DNA of 64,000 nucleotides from Polydactylus sextarius (GCA_016801845.1 CM028918.1:21316001-21380000); one strand, 5' to 3'. Counted from the first letter of the stretch, positions 35,401 to 47,078 are shown. The notes: generated from the letters alone by a model not told the origin. Numbers and translations are program-made.

Positions 35401-38400
35401 ACACGCTCCAATAAATAATCTTGCCGATCTCTAAAAACCATCATCCTCCTTATAGACCCTCTCTCAATCCGGCACCGAGCTCCACAGATCTGCAATAAAA
35501 TGACGAGACATTTTCAAGAGCATTGATTGGTCGGAGGGTAGGGATTTGATAGGCACTGATCTCTGATTTGGAACATAACCTGCTCCGGAGTAGGTTAGCC
35601 GTTCAGCATAAGTTACCATGGAGACGTACTCTGGTAAGAAGTGAACCACCTTCCTAGGATGGACAGATCGTACATTCCCCATAGATGGTAACGATGGTCT
35701 GTACTGTCTTTTCCGCTCATGGTGCTTTATTTTGGCTCAACATCCCCTTCTTCTCATTATTTCCTCCGGGATCTGGGGTCTCTCATAGGGTTGTATCCTT
35801 GAGCTGCTCAGTGCCATCAGCTGATGCTGGGTGTAAACAATCGGACAACGGTTCAACAGCTCTCTCGACATAGTCCATAAACAAAGCAGGTGGAAAAAAA
35901 ACACGACAAAGAAGCCATCCCTGTTAGGGTTAAAATAGTTTTAAAACTTTAGTGAAAAAGAATAAAATGAGTAAAAAAGTAAGAAATGATACGCTGCTGA
36001 CAAACTAGCTGCCGCTCACGCGGCGCCATGGCAACAAAGAGAAAGCAGACACGATGATTTTTCTCAAGAAAAGCTGTTAAGTGTAAAGGTCCTCAGTATG
36101 TAGCAGTGAGCATTAGACACTGACCTGTCACTTGTTTGCAACTGTGCTTTTGCACTAGAAATTATTCATTGTTTATTTTTTTCTGCAAGAAAACTGCTTG
36201 GAGTGGAAAAAGACCAAAGCTGAAAAATAAAAGTCAAGATTTGTACTGTAATGTGTAATGTCATTTTCTTTTTGTTAGAACTGATATTATAAAACTGGCA
36301 TCAAAAAAACTATTCAGGAACCAGTATCGAAGTGAAGGTATTGGTACCGGTATCGAAAATGTTGGTGTTGCCAAAATTTTGGCCACCAAACAAACATTTG
36401 CTCCTCTTGGACACTTCTGACAAGCACTTCAATTTCACTCTTCCTCAAATTCCTTTTCTTTGTGTTTCTTTCCGCCTGCTACCACCAACCCTGTTTTTCT
36501 ATAAATGATCTTTATTCTGAGTACATTTGGAGCAGATTCTTCAATTTCCCTAGAGTAACCTCCCAAAGGGCTCAATAAATTCATCTATCTAGCTATCTAT
36601 CTAGCTAGCTAGATTGTGATTTATAAATAGAAAGTGGCATTGATGTACGCATGAACAGTTTTATAAATCATAATATATTTTTGTGTACACGCTCTGTTTT
36701 ATCTGTATGCTACCTTTTGGCTTGAATCCTACTCACAGTTTTATAAATAAGGCCCCTGGCATTGTGCAGGGTTTTTCTAGCTAATGACCTGGTGTGTGTT
36801 GTGTTCCCCAGGTACTGTCTGTTCTTCTGGACCTTCTCAGGTTTGTCCTCCTTGATGAATCCTCATCTCAAACTATCAGCCGCGGAAATATCCTTGTGGT
36901 CTCTGTCCTCCCTGAACGTCTCTGTCTTCACTTGCAGATGGATAAAGGACGGATCAGAGCCACAGCATCTGAAGGTGAGTTCTCTTCCCGAATCTTTTGT
37001 AAAACTACATTTCAGAACGTGGAACAGGTCATTATTAATGGACATCACGACATGAGGACAAATTAAAGAGTAAAGACAGAGGAAAGATTGACATTAAAGT
37101 TTCTGTGTGTAAATAATATCCATGTGTTTGGGTCTAAATGTGGGGTTCACTGTAAAGGGATGAATGAAGACCTCCAGACTCTGGTGGATTCCAGCAGTCC
37201 CTCTGACCAAGTATCCAACACCGCAAAGAACCTGAGTCCCATACAGGAGATGAGTGTGGAGGCCAACTCTCTGGCGTCACCAGGAGGACAGTCTAGTGGG
37301 AACTGTAGTCCCCTGGAAGAAAAGCAGGAGGAAATGGAGGACACTCCATCAGCTGGTAAGTGGTTCTGGGGCTTTGCTGTGGACAGTTTTAGTCAGAATG
37401 AAAATAGGGAAATGCAGAGACAGATTTACCAGTCAGTTTGCAGGTCAGACAGCTCAATTGTAAACCAGGACTGAGGACACTGAGGATAGACTGGGGACAG
37501 ACAAGAGACTGGCATCAGAGGATTTCTTTGAGACAGACAGTGGATAAAGCACATACAGAGGCCTGAGGATATACAGTGGACAGAGTGAGTGGATAGATAT
37601 TGGACAGAGGACAGATTCATGTGAGCAGAAACTTTCACTCCACAACGCTACAACTGTTGGTAATTGACTTCATCACACTTTTACAGGACCGGACTGCATT
37701 CAGACTGCTGTGGATCCCTGTGACCTGAACATTCGTAAGCAGCTGTTGGACCTCTGTGATGTCACTTCTTCCCCTGGTTTTTACTCCGAGTCCCGGCCAC
37801 TACCTGCTGTGTGCAATGTTCTGCAGCTGGGTACGTCCCCTGGAGGCTTCTATGGTTACTACAGAGACACTAGAGGTCCTCACAAGTTTAAGAACTCAGA
37901 GTCAGTTTATGCTGAGGTTCTGCTGCCGACTTGAGATGACGTCACAGCGTTATGACAGACATGCTCGTATCCATGATAGTTTGCTTTCGTTTGTGCAATG
38001 AGAGGAAAGGGAGGCATTATCCATCTTTATATACAGTTGACCATCTTTACATTATAGGTGTTTGCCAGGTGGTGCTGACCTGTGGGTTGGCCTGTGGCGC
38101 TTGTCAGGGGTTATTGCTGGGAAATATTTGGATGCCATCACATGCTCCTCAGGCTGAAGACTTCAACACATACTTGATACTTGTTATTTATCAACTGTGT
38201 TGTGTCCACCAGGGGGTGATGTTTATCACATCTACTCCACAGTCGTGGAAACGGGAAGCTTCTCCATCTATAAAGGAGCAACAGATGATAGCTGTGTAGT
38301 GCTCAAGGTCAGACCACTGTGACATCACAGGTCAGCAATACACTGTGTGAACCATGGTGACAGATGTTTTGTGTGTTGCCTGCTGCAGGTGGACAGCTGC

Positions 38401-40349
38401 TGTGTTCCCTGGGACTTCTATCAGTTCAGTCGTCTGAGGAAGAGCTTGGCCGCCACTGCCGCCAGCCTCCCTCTGATCAGCTGCTTTCTGTTCCTGGACG
38501 GCTGCATCACTGTCTACACCAGCCCACCTGACCGCATGTTCACCGTGAGTCATTTCCTATATTCCATCTCTGCCTCTTCGCCCTCAGCAGCGTCCTTCCT
38601 GGGTGGGACTTGCCAGATGTCAACCTCTTATTTCTCCCAACAACTGCAGACATTTAGGCACTGTGGTTGTTGCTAGGCAGCATAAGTAGTGTGTAATATA
38701 AATATGATAGACAACCTGGGATTGGGTATTGTGTGTTACTGTGTGTCTCTGTAACTCTTTGTGTTAGGGCTGGGCGATGTGGCTGAAAATTCATGTGGTA
38801 TAATATGGTATATACTGCAGAATATGCTTTAGTATTTAAATTTCAATTTAAGTGAATGGGTAACATATGACCATTGCCAATGCATTGTTAACATATTTCA
38901 AAACAGTCGAGTATGTTACAAACAGCAGTGTGCAAAACTGCACATATGGAACAAAAAATGTAGGAAACCTTTCAAGTAACTTATTTTCCAAGCAGTGTAC
39001 CATGAAAACAATGTAACATAAATTTCTAAAAGGAAACCTCACTATAGTACAAAGTACACAAAACGCTTTTGCATAACATTACATAGTCAAATACTGATAT
39101 GCTACACTAATCACAGCTTGTTCTATGCGCTGAACCCCTCAACACAAGCCTCAACAAGCCTCTCAGCTAGCTGATGTTAGGAACGCTACGGCCAGGTAAC
39201 ATGGAGCTCATTGTGGATCAACACCTAGGCAGAGGTGATTTGGAGTCTCAAAACCATACAGGACAACCACTCACATAGCTATATATGGATAGTATGGGTG
39301 TTGTTTGAACTTAAATCAGAGCCTAGCCCCTGCTAAAGCTGTATAGGCTCTGATAAAGATATTAGATATCATAGCAAAGCATCTTTTGGTGTCACACAAA
39401 CAAGCTGACATGCTTTACTGAACTCTGGAACTATTTATATTATAATGCTGAAAACAGCGCTCCCTCACTCTCTCCTGTGTGTGTTACTATGTCTTGGTAT
39501 GTCACTGTGTGTTACTCTGTCTCCGTATGTATTGCTGTGTTCTGATCAGGAGCTGTCGCTGTGTGATGATGCAGTCCGTCGTAAAGCCATCCTCCTGCTG
39601 CAGCTGGTGTTGCAACTTCACTCCTGCAAGATACTTCATGCAGCCCTGCAGCCAAGTATCCTCACTTTGTCCCTCAGGTAGGTGAGCATGGGGGAAGTGG
39701 TCGTGTGACTCTGAAGCTGCTGAATGACTGACTATTTGTGCTTGTTGGTCCAGAGGTTTCATGAATCCTGACTGGGTGTTCCCAGTAGACTGGTCGTCAT
39801 CTGTGGACTTGGACTTGCAGCAGGACATCAGGTCTGTTCAGCAGCTGCCCTCAGCACAGCTGTACATCAGTCAGGGTCTCCTGGAGCCGACTGCCCCTCC
39901 TCACATGGTAATGTCCCCAATACACAGATCTCACCCTTTCACCGGGATCACTCGATACTAACTCCTTTCCTTCCCTACCTGTCAGGTGGATCTGGTGGGT
40001 GTGGCTGAAACTGTCCACTTCCTCCTGACTGACAGCACAATGGTCCCAGTAAAAGATGATGCTGGCTGGACAGCAGAGAAGTTCAGTGGAGGCGAGACCT
40101 GGTAGTTAAACCTGCTTTATTTTAAATGTTAAACACAGTTTACTGAACATGAACACAACTGGATTTATTTTAAACTAGGGATGGCACGTGGCTCATTTGA
40201 AATTTAAACCTGATTTAAGCTGAATATGTATGTATCTCTACAGCATCTCTGCCAAATGGACAAAGTTTTTCCGATCGCTGCTAAACACTGATGGCCGCTC
40301 ATCCCTGTCCATCCTATCGGAACTGAAAGAGCATCTGTCAACACTGTAA
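32457..40349 (+). CDS. bub1b: BUBR1-like pseudokinase lacking the N-terminal TPR/KEN half
   Basis: Spindle-checkpoint family. The exons are 32457-32500, 33146-33306, 33419-33510, 33654-33778, 33849-33928, 36812-36840, 36938-36974, 37158-37355, 37687-37830, 38213-38307, 38389-38544, 39550-39677, 39754-39907, 39986-40101 and 40244-40349. All are in phase and encode 554 residues; human BUBR1 has 1,050. After 15 residues (MAEGPEPQVEATVFR) the protein enters a GLEBS-like Bub3-binding segment (36-57, EELSLEELRAERYY). It then has a coiled segment, a Phe-box/ABBA-like FQIYDD (123-128), an LxxIxE PP2A-B56 motif LSPIQE (215-220), and the kinase-like domain (about 300 to the end: VVLK335, CVPWDFY). The catalytic loop reads HAA (417-419; HGD in human) and the DFG position DWS, so it should be inactive. 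The two short exons at 36.8-36.9 kb are the least sure. It may be a teleost duplicate (ba/bb). Confidence 0.85.
33307..33386 (+). repeat. Three 24-bp tandem copies in a bub1b-like intron
   Basis: TTCACTGACCTGCACTGTTA plus AGGCC is repeated, the last copy diverged. The array begins right after the donor of the second coding exon and nearly fills the 112-bp intron. Confidence 0.85.
34522..35655 (-). mobile_element. Harbinger-like element, second copy, one end missing
   Basis: It begins AGGCCTGTACTACGAAGC. In inverse orientation it shares with 5942-6767 the blocks around ATGACGAGACATTTTCAAG and AGTTACCATGGAGAC. The far terminus is absent and LINE sequence follows, so it is truncated. No transposase frame survives. 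Confidence 0.55.
35690..36045 (-). mobile_element. LINE 5'-end fragment (family A), inverted
   Basis: Reverse-complement similarity to the leader of 4005-5003 and 45855-46715: the stretch around GGATCTGGGGTCTCTC, CAGCTGATG and the end near GCGCCATGGCAACA correspond. Only the 5' part remains. Confidence 0.5.
38766..39400. mobile_element. Possible MITE fragment in a bub1b-like intron
   Basis: The start TTAGGGCTGGGCGATGTGGC is the left end of a widespread fish non-autonomous DNA transposon. The matching right end was not found, so the extent is uncertain. The rest of this intron is AT-rich without exons. Confidence 0.35.
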
Positions 40350-40422
40350 CACTAAAAACGAAAACTGTGTGTTTATTGTATTTACTTGTTTGTCTTTATG
40401 TCTGTGTTTTCACATCTGACTG

Positions 40423-40428
40423 AATAAA
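40423..40428 (+). terminator. bub1b: Polyadenylation signal of the bub1b-like gene
   Basis: AATAAA lies 74 bp past the stop codon at 40347-40349. It is the first canonical signal after the gene. Confidence 0.65.
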
Positions 40429-40523
40429 TAGTTTAAGTCGGTAAACTGAAGAATGCACTGTAACTGCACTATAATATTATATGCACTATACACTATACAC
40501 TATAACACACATATGCTGTATCT

Positions 40524-40700
40524 ATGGCTGTAATCTCCCAGTCGACTGTTCAAGTTCTGGTTCAACCAAAATCCTGATTGGTTGATTTTTTTTTTTTTTT
40601 TTTGTGTTGATTTCATATAATTTTAATACAAATGCACCGCAGACCAGTGTGTGTCAAGGGCCGGTGGTTAGGAAACAAACTCTTGCGCTGATTGGACCAG
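40524..40700. mobile_element. Fragment of the hAT-like MITE
   Basis: GGCTGTAATCTCCCAGTCGAC, TGATTGGTTGATTTTT and CAAGGGCCGGTGGTTAG repeat the left half of the element at 20614-21106 in the same order. The right end is not present. Confidence 0.55.
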
Positions 40701-41672
40701 CCTGTTGTCAATCTTATAAACCATACTGATAAGAAAATTCATCCTAAAACAGCCACCAGTGTTTTTTTTTTTTTTTTTTTTGGACTGCCTTTAACTTGAT
40801 CAGACATGACAAAAATTTGCACAACTGCCGCTAAGAGTTTACCTTTTCCTGCACCACCAGGTAAAGTTGAATCTACACTGGCCACCACAAAATGTTATAT
40901 ATTTGTTAAAAAGAAACACAGTTTGGTTTATTTATTTATTCATTCATTCAGTCTCCTTCAATCTTTCGCTTGCACACACACACACACACACACACAGACT
41001 GACAGCTGATCATCTGCCTCTCCTGTCTGTGGACAATCAGTAGCCTATTATAAAGTGTCAAAGCGGCACGGTCAGCGAAATCTGGAGTTCAGGAATCGAC
41101 TTTTCTAGACTTTTCCTCTAGATGGCATCCACAGTAAAACAGCTTCATCAACAATCTTCTATAGAATGTGTCTACATTTACAAAGTTAAAGATCTTTGGT
41201 TTGTCTGTAGGAACCCTCTCCTCACTACCACACAAATCACATGTTATTTTGAGTCTTACAGTGGTTTAAAAAATAGAGATGGGGATAGATAGAGAATATA
41301 GACAGAAAATATATAAATATAGATATAAAATAAAAATAGAAAATAAACAAACTTTCTCTAAACTCATCTGATTCACTGATTGATTTTGCTACAAACACAA
41401 GGTATGAACTTATCATCTGAAAGTTGCCCCAGGATGTAACTCCGGATTTTTCCTTTAAAAAATTTTTATTTCCTGCTGCCCATCCATGTGCTTAGTGACT
41501 AAAGCTGCCATGGCAGTGTGCACTGGTGGCAAGGCAGGTGCTACAGGTGTTGAGACCACAAGTTAAACAATAATATACCTGGTTTTAAAATCGAGGCTGA
41601 GGGATTCATTGCTGTTTTTATTCAGGAGGTCACATAGCTATAGTTAGTTATATAGTCATAGTTATTAGCTAT

Positions 41673-41700
<28 letters not shown>
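40701..41700. other. Intergenic DNA with simple repeats
   Basis: It holds poly-T runs (40761), a CA run (40974-40996) and a TC run (41681-41705). No exon or RNA gene was seen. Confidence 0.5.
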
Positions 41701-41705
<5 letters not shown>

Positions 41706-41714
41706 ATGCAATTT

Positions 41715-42110
41715 TTAAGGTAAATGCTGATTTTTCACTGCATCCTATGCAGTTTGGATTTAGGAAGAATCATTTAATAGAGATGGCAAGTTGTTTTATA
41801 GAGAAAAAATCCAGCCTTGATAGGGGAGGTGCTGTTGGTGCTGTTTTCCTTTTAAAAAGGCCTTTGATATAGTTAACCATAATGTTCTGCTGTCCAAACT
41901 GTCAGTTTGTCTTGTAATGCTTTTGTACTGGAGTCTTATTTAGATTCCAGAAAACAGTGCACTAGCACTCATGGCAAATGCTTTTTCGAACAGCACAGCT
42001 GGGTCCTGGGTGTAATCATTGATTCTAATCTAACTTTTAAAAAACATATTTAAAATATATCAGAGCTAGTTTAGTTAGCTCTAGACATATCAGACACCAA
42101 TCACCACTAC
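41715..42110 (+). mobile_element. LINE reverse-transcriptase fragment (L2/Rex1-like)
   Basis: Broken frames read HPMQFGFRKNHLIE, GGAVGAVF, KAFDIVNHNVLLSKL and later LGVIIDSNLTFKKH. These are conserved blocks of the L2/Rex1 reverse-transcriptase region. Frameshifts and deletions show that it is dead. Confidence 0.7.
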
Positions 42111-42513
42111 CCTCTAAACTGTTTGTGCATTCAGTGATCTTTTCACATTTGTCTTACTGCTCTACAAGCTGGCCCCAGGCAGGTGTGACTACATTAGAAC
42201 CTCTAGGAACCCTTAAAAGCAGGCTGTGAAATTTACCATCGCTGTACTATCATAAAAACACAACACTTGTTTTTTGTTTGAAAAATAAACACTTCTTGTC
42301 TTTTGACAGTTTTCTGTTTTTGTGCTTTGATGTATAAATTGAATGATTTGCACCACCACTCAAGCAATGTGTATCATTATGCAGGGACAATGTATGGTCT
42401 TCTGTGAGAGGTGACTTATTGTGGGAGGTGACTGCTGTTGACACTTATTTTAGGAACACTGCTTTGGGTCAATCAGTTTTTCAATTAGGGCAGTAGAAAA
42501 TTGGAATTCAGGA

Positions 42514-42660
42514 CCACCCAGATAGCTGAGTGGTTAGAGCGTACCACTTTGGCACATAAGCCATGCAGCGATCGCCAGTTTGAGTCCCGGCTGCAATGAT
42601 CCTTTCTGTGTCTCAAGGCAAAAGGGCCAAAAAATATCTATAAAAAATTGAATTCAGTCC
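42514..42660 (+). mobile_element. tRNA-derived SINE
   Basis: TAGCTGAGTGGTTAGAGCG is an A-box-like and AGTTTGAGTCCCGG a B-box-like RNA polymerase III promoter, spaced as in tRNA-derived SINEs. The sequence does not close into a tRNA cloverleaf and goes on into a tail, so it is not a tRNA gene. Confidence 0.65.
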
Positions 42661-44090
42661 CAGTTCATATTAGAAATTGTACATGTCTCAGCAGTTTTAA
42701 AATATCTCTGTCGACATGGCTGAATACAGTCAACAGTGTGATCCTTGACCTTTGACCCTTGCACAAACAAGATTCTATACATGACAACAATGTATTTTAT
42801 ATGATTTTTTGTTCTGTGTGTGATGATGTTGTTTTTGTCTGTTATATGTATAGAGAGTAGTGTCTGTATTTGTCTATATTGTCCTAGTGTGATGTTGTTG
42901 TCTTATATGTATTTGTTACCTGTCCTAGGGATAGGAGACCATGTTAACAAATATGTAACCTGTATTAAGCAGGTAAAAAAAGAGGAATGAGGATGCAGGC
43001 CTGTCTTGTTTCCTTTACAGACTGCATCTGAGGAAACTGCATATTATATTGTCTTAAGGTCTTTTTTAACTCCCTGCCCAGGGATCACAGAAGCAAATTA
43101 GCTATATAGGTAACTCTGGTACAGGATTTGTTTTGTACATGGCGCCTGTTAAATAAACTAACAGTAAACTAAACTAATTAGTTAATGATATAAATTTCTG
43201 ATGATTTGATATATGGGAGGTAAAAGCTGCCACATAAGAAATAATAATGCAGACAGTCAAAGGATAATGCAAACCTCTTTGTGCCATTTCACTGTCTACA
43301 TATCTGCACAATCATCCCACCAAAATTAAAACTGAAATAAAAACCTACATTTGGCTTTTAAATTTCCCAATAAGCACAAATCAATGACAAAAATAAATTA
43401 GAAACAGTCATTTTTTGCTTCATTTTCATCACCATTCTGGTATATTTTTGCAATTTCTAAAATGGAAAAGGTTTATTAATTGTTGATGAACTTGCAAATG
43501 CCAAATGTAAGTTTTCCATGTCACTTTTAATTTTGGCAGGATAATGGCGCAGATATATGGAAAATGAAATGGTTTGTATATTCATTTGACTGTTTTCATT
43601 ATCATTCCTTTTTTGGTAGCTTTTGCCTCCCATACTGAAAAGACTGTGCTGTGTGAAATAATTTGCACTTTATTGCTGAGTTTAGCCATGTGATTTGTTA
43701 AACCTGGATTTTATTCAGATGTAAACCCATCTGATCTGACCACAGCAGCACTGACGCTGTGGACTGTGGTTTGAATCATGTTTAGTCAGCATCCTTCTCC
43801 TCCTCCGCCTGCGGGCCAAACAAGACATGCTGCAACCTGCAGACAGAGAGAAAAAGAAAGTTTGTCTTTTTGTAAGCAACTTCATCTGTCAACATATTTG
43901 TCCTACACATGGTCCAGTCATGTGATCTTTAACCTTCCCTGTGCTTGTCCTCAGTGTCAATAAAGGTTCTTTGATTTTAATTTGATTTTGGAGAAAGAAG
44001 CCACAAACTGCCAGATAAACCCCACCCCCTAAACCTTTTTTTCTTTCATACCTGAGACAAGGTGAGACAGAGCTGAGAGGTGGGGGAGGG
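42661..44090. other. Intergenic AT-rich DNA before pak6
   Basis: No supported gene or bounded repeat was seen here on either strand. Confidence 0.4.
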
Positions 44091-44099
44091 AGAAGGAAA

Positions 44100-44198
44100 A
44101 GAGGGGGAGGAGAAAGATCAGAGAGAGCGAGTCAGTGAACGACAGCAGTAACTAGACGGAACCAAATCACCTGGACTCACTTGGATTCCAGCAAATAG
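44100..44198 (+). promoter_or_regulatory. pak6: Probable non-coding exon 1 and promoter region of pak6
   Basis: A purine-rich region is followed by a stretch ending GATTCCAGCAAATAG|GTGAGTG, a strong donor at 44199. It holds no ATG in a long frame, and pak6 is the next gene on this strand. The 5' limit is a guess. Confidence 0.4.
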
Positions 44199-44269
44199 GT
44201 GAGTGTATCAGAACTTTTCTACAGGCTCATGATTGTCATATAGATTGTCTACTGAACCATACACAGTGC

Positions 44270-45140
44270 TAATGGAACCTTCACTGAGCTGCGAAAGACC
44301 AGTCTATTTTTCACAAGAATTATTCTTTAGAAGTGTCCTGTGCCTGGGAAGAGCTTCATGAGAACACATTAGAACTCAGTCGGGTTCTCCACAAAGTGTG
44401 TCTAATGTGTAAAATACTAGCACTGTGACTGTAAAAAACTGGAACTGGAATAAAGGTTCTCTGCAATATTGAGCTGTAGAACCACTGTAAAACAGTGAAA
44501 AACATTTTTAACATTTATGGATCTCTAACACACCGTGGTTCTTCAGAGTCCAAGAGAAAGGTTCTTTGGGCTTCAACCATTTTAAAGGTCCTGTATAGAA
44601 CTAAACCAAAATGCACACAAGATTATTAAGATTCTGTACAGAACTACTGTGGACCTCTTTAACGACATGTTTAGCACTGTTTAGTAGATCTTCTATAGTT
44701 ATGAAACTGCCCAGTTAGTTGACTTGATATAACAGTACTTCAAAGATCGGTGCTAATTAAACTAGATAAAACTGTCCTAAAAAACAGATTGGTCAGGTTT
44801 AGTGAAAAGAAAACAGCTGTACAGGCACTAGGAAACACATGGTCATTACTTTTCCATGAGCCCTCTTAGAGAACCTGTTTACAGAACCCAATGTTCCCTT
44901 TAAAAAACTGACCATCCATTCTTGATTAAACTTCAATGTTGTATCATAAAATGGTCCTTTATGTAACACTGGGGCTGAATGTTGTCAAGGACATGGTTAC
45001 ATTTTCTCAGACTCATCTCATTTTTTATTTTGATCTCTTAAGGATCTCAACAGAACAACAATGAAATCAGTAAGGTTCAGAAAGGTTCTACATAGTACTG
45101 AATTCGAACATATCAGTGTAAGTTATCTACAGAACTAGAC
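44270..45140. repeat. GTTCT/AGAAC-rich degenerate stretch in pak6 intron 1
   Basis: The pentamers GTTCT and AGAAC recur dozens of times at irregular spacing (for example AAAGGTTCTTTGGGCTTC). It looks like an eroded tandem array. No exon was seen in it. Confidence 0.45.
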
Positions 45141-45179
45141 ACAAATTCTGATTCCACAGAGAACCAAGGACCAAATGAG

Positions 45180-45560
45180 CGTTTGGTTTTATCATATCAA
45201 CCTGCCAAATGAAAATCTTACACATACCCAGAGCACTGAATCTAGAGCTAACAGTTTATTTTATCTCAGGGAAGATGTGAGAACAGCAGTCAAATTGATC
45301 TTGCTCGTATCTATTTTCAATATACAAACAAGCCATAAAAAATATGGACCGGAAACCTGTGAAATGGCATCATCGCTATATATTAAGGAATCACAATCTT
45401 ATCACCTTTGAAAATTTAATTAATTTTAGTACTCTTAGATTCCTTTTTAAATGTCTAAATAACCATGTGATGACACTGTTTTCTGATCAAGTGGGGCTAA
45501 ACTTTGGAACTCTCTACAAAGAACTTAAATGATGGCTAAAATATACAACAGTGCCCACAT
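45180..45560 (+). mobile_element. 3' fragment of an L2-like LINE
   Basis: The reading frame near 45360-45470 gives ENLINFSTLRFLFKCLNNHV, resembling the conserved C-terminal words of L2/Rex1 ORF2 (F-LKF-FKCLNN). The remainder is degraded. Confidence 0.45.
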
Positions 45561-45854
45561 GAATTCTCTTAACAGATTAATTGCTTGATCATATTGCCTT
45601 TGTTTTGTTTTGTAGCTTCTAGATGAACCAAATATTGAAAAAATGCTTGTGTTTTCATTTACTTATTTATTTTATTTTTTCTTATTCTTTGTATTTTAAT
45701 TGTTCTGTCTATTCAAAGCCTCCTGTGGATTGGTGTTGCGAATTAGCACTTGTTCTAAAACACTCAAACAATGCATCTGGTTTGTCCAATGTAATTGCTA
45801 TGTCCATATCAAATAGACATTTAAATAAAAAAGATAAAAGAAGAACCATATCAG

Positions 45855-46715
45855 TTGTTGCCATGGTGCTGCGTGAGTGGCAGCCAGTTTGATAGCAGCA
45901 TCTCATTTTTCTTACTTTTTTCCTCTTTTTACCTAAACTTTTTAACTTTTTAACTAAATTGTTCTTCCTTTTTATCAGGGTGTCTTTTTTCATGTTTTTT
46001 CCTCTTACTTTTATCATGTTTTTTTGGCCTGTTTTGTTTTTACTATGACAACCAGAGATTCGTTGAGCCGTTAGCCTATAGTTACACCAGTGATCAGCTG
46101 ATGACACTGTGCTGCTCAGAGATACAAGCCGACAAGATCCCGGTGGAGATCAGGTGGATGTAGAGTAGGAATAAAGCGTTGTGGGGAGAAAAAGACAATT
46201 TAAACCATCACTACGTCTGTAACTATGGGGAATGTATGATCTCTCCCCATAAGATCAAGAATTCACAGCACTGACCGGCCTACAAGAGCAGCATGATGTG
46301 TCTCACTGAGACCTGTCAGCAGACAGGGAGGCTAACGAGACCAGCAAGAGGAAGGACGTGAGGATTGTAATGTTTATTAAGGACAGAGACGTGTATAACT
46401 GGGAACATCAGTGTTACTGAGCAGCTGCTCACAGGACATTGAGCTGTGTGCTGTTATAATTTGAGCGTACTACACCTAGAGGAGTTCTCACAAATCATTG
46501 CGATAACTCGCTGTTGGCCAACTATACAACTACCTGTGAACTCTGTCATGTCCCAGTTGAAAACATCACAACCACAAGCTTTCCTCCTCATCTCTGTACT
46601 ATAAACTATTTATTTATTTTCTGTTAACTTTTTTATTTTTCTGTTAATCTATTCTCATGGTTTTTATACTGTCAACAAGTTTCCCCTTGCGGGACAAATA
46701 AAATATATTCTATAA
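45855..46715 (+). mobile_element. Internally deleted LINE, second full copy of family A
   Basis: Collinear with 4005-5003: leader (TGCTGCGTGAGTGGCAGCCA), endonuclease start (CTATGGGGAATGTATGATC), CTGTGAACTCTGTCATGTCC, then the jump to ACTATTTATTTATTTTCTG and the tail CTTGCGGGACAAATAAA. The shared deletion point near 46597 argues that both came from the same shortened source. Confidence 0.6.
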
Positions 46716-47071
46716 AAAATATTTTTCCAGGAAAAAAATAGAAAAGAAAAAGACAGTTTACACTTCACTTCTCTAATTGTTTGTCTTTATTTTAAATTAA
46801 GATAATAATAACAATGGCAGCATTTTTCCTCACAGTAATGTTATCAGGATAAAAAAAGCATCATGTTATTTTAATCTTACCATAACATCTTCTAGTTTTA
46901 ACCAGGTCAGCAACAAAACAGGAAAAATCAGGATGTGGCATTGGATGGGGGCAGATCAGGACCTGACTTACTCTGAGGTTGGTTCCAGTTGGACGATGAC
47001 ACAGACTCAGAGGAGAAGTCTGGTCATGTAGAATCAGAGTGTGTTTCCTCAGGTATGTTAGTCACACCCTG

Positions 47072-47078
<7 letters not shown>

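Larger units (their letters stand above)
34383..36366. mobile_element. Nested transposons in a bub1b-like intron
   Basis: An outer MITE-like element opens with TAGGGCTAGGTACTGAACTTC (about 34386) and closes with GGTACCGGTATCGAAAA (36341-36357). It is interrupted by a Harbinger-like element (from 34522, GAGGCCTGTACTACGAAGC) and by an inverted LINE 5' fragment (35690-36045). The outer ends are typical of a fish hAT-type non-autonomous family. Confidence 0.5.

Noticed and set aside
42530..42602. A possible tRNA gene
   Set aside because: A and B boxes are present but arms do not pair as a tRNA and the unit extends into a SINE body.
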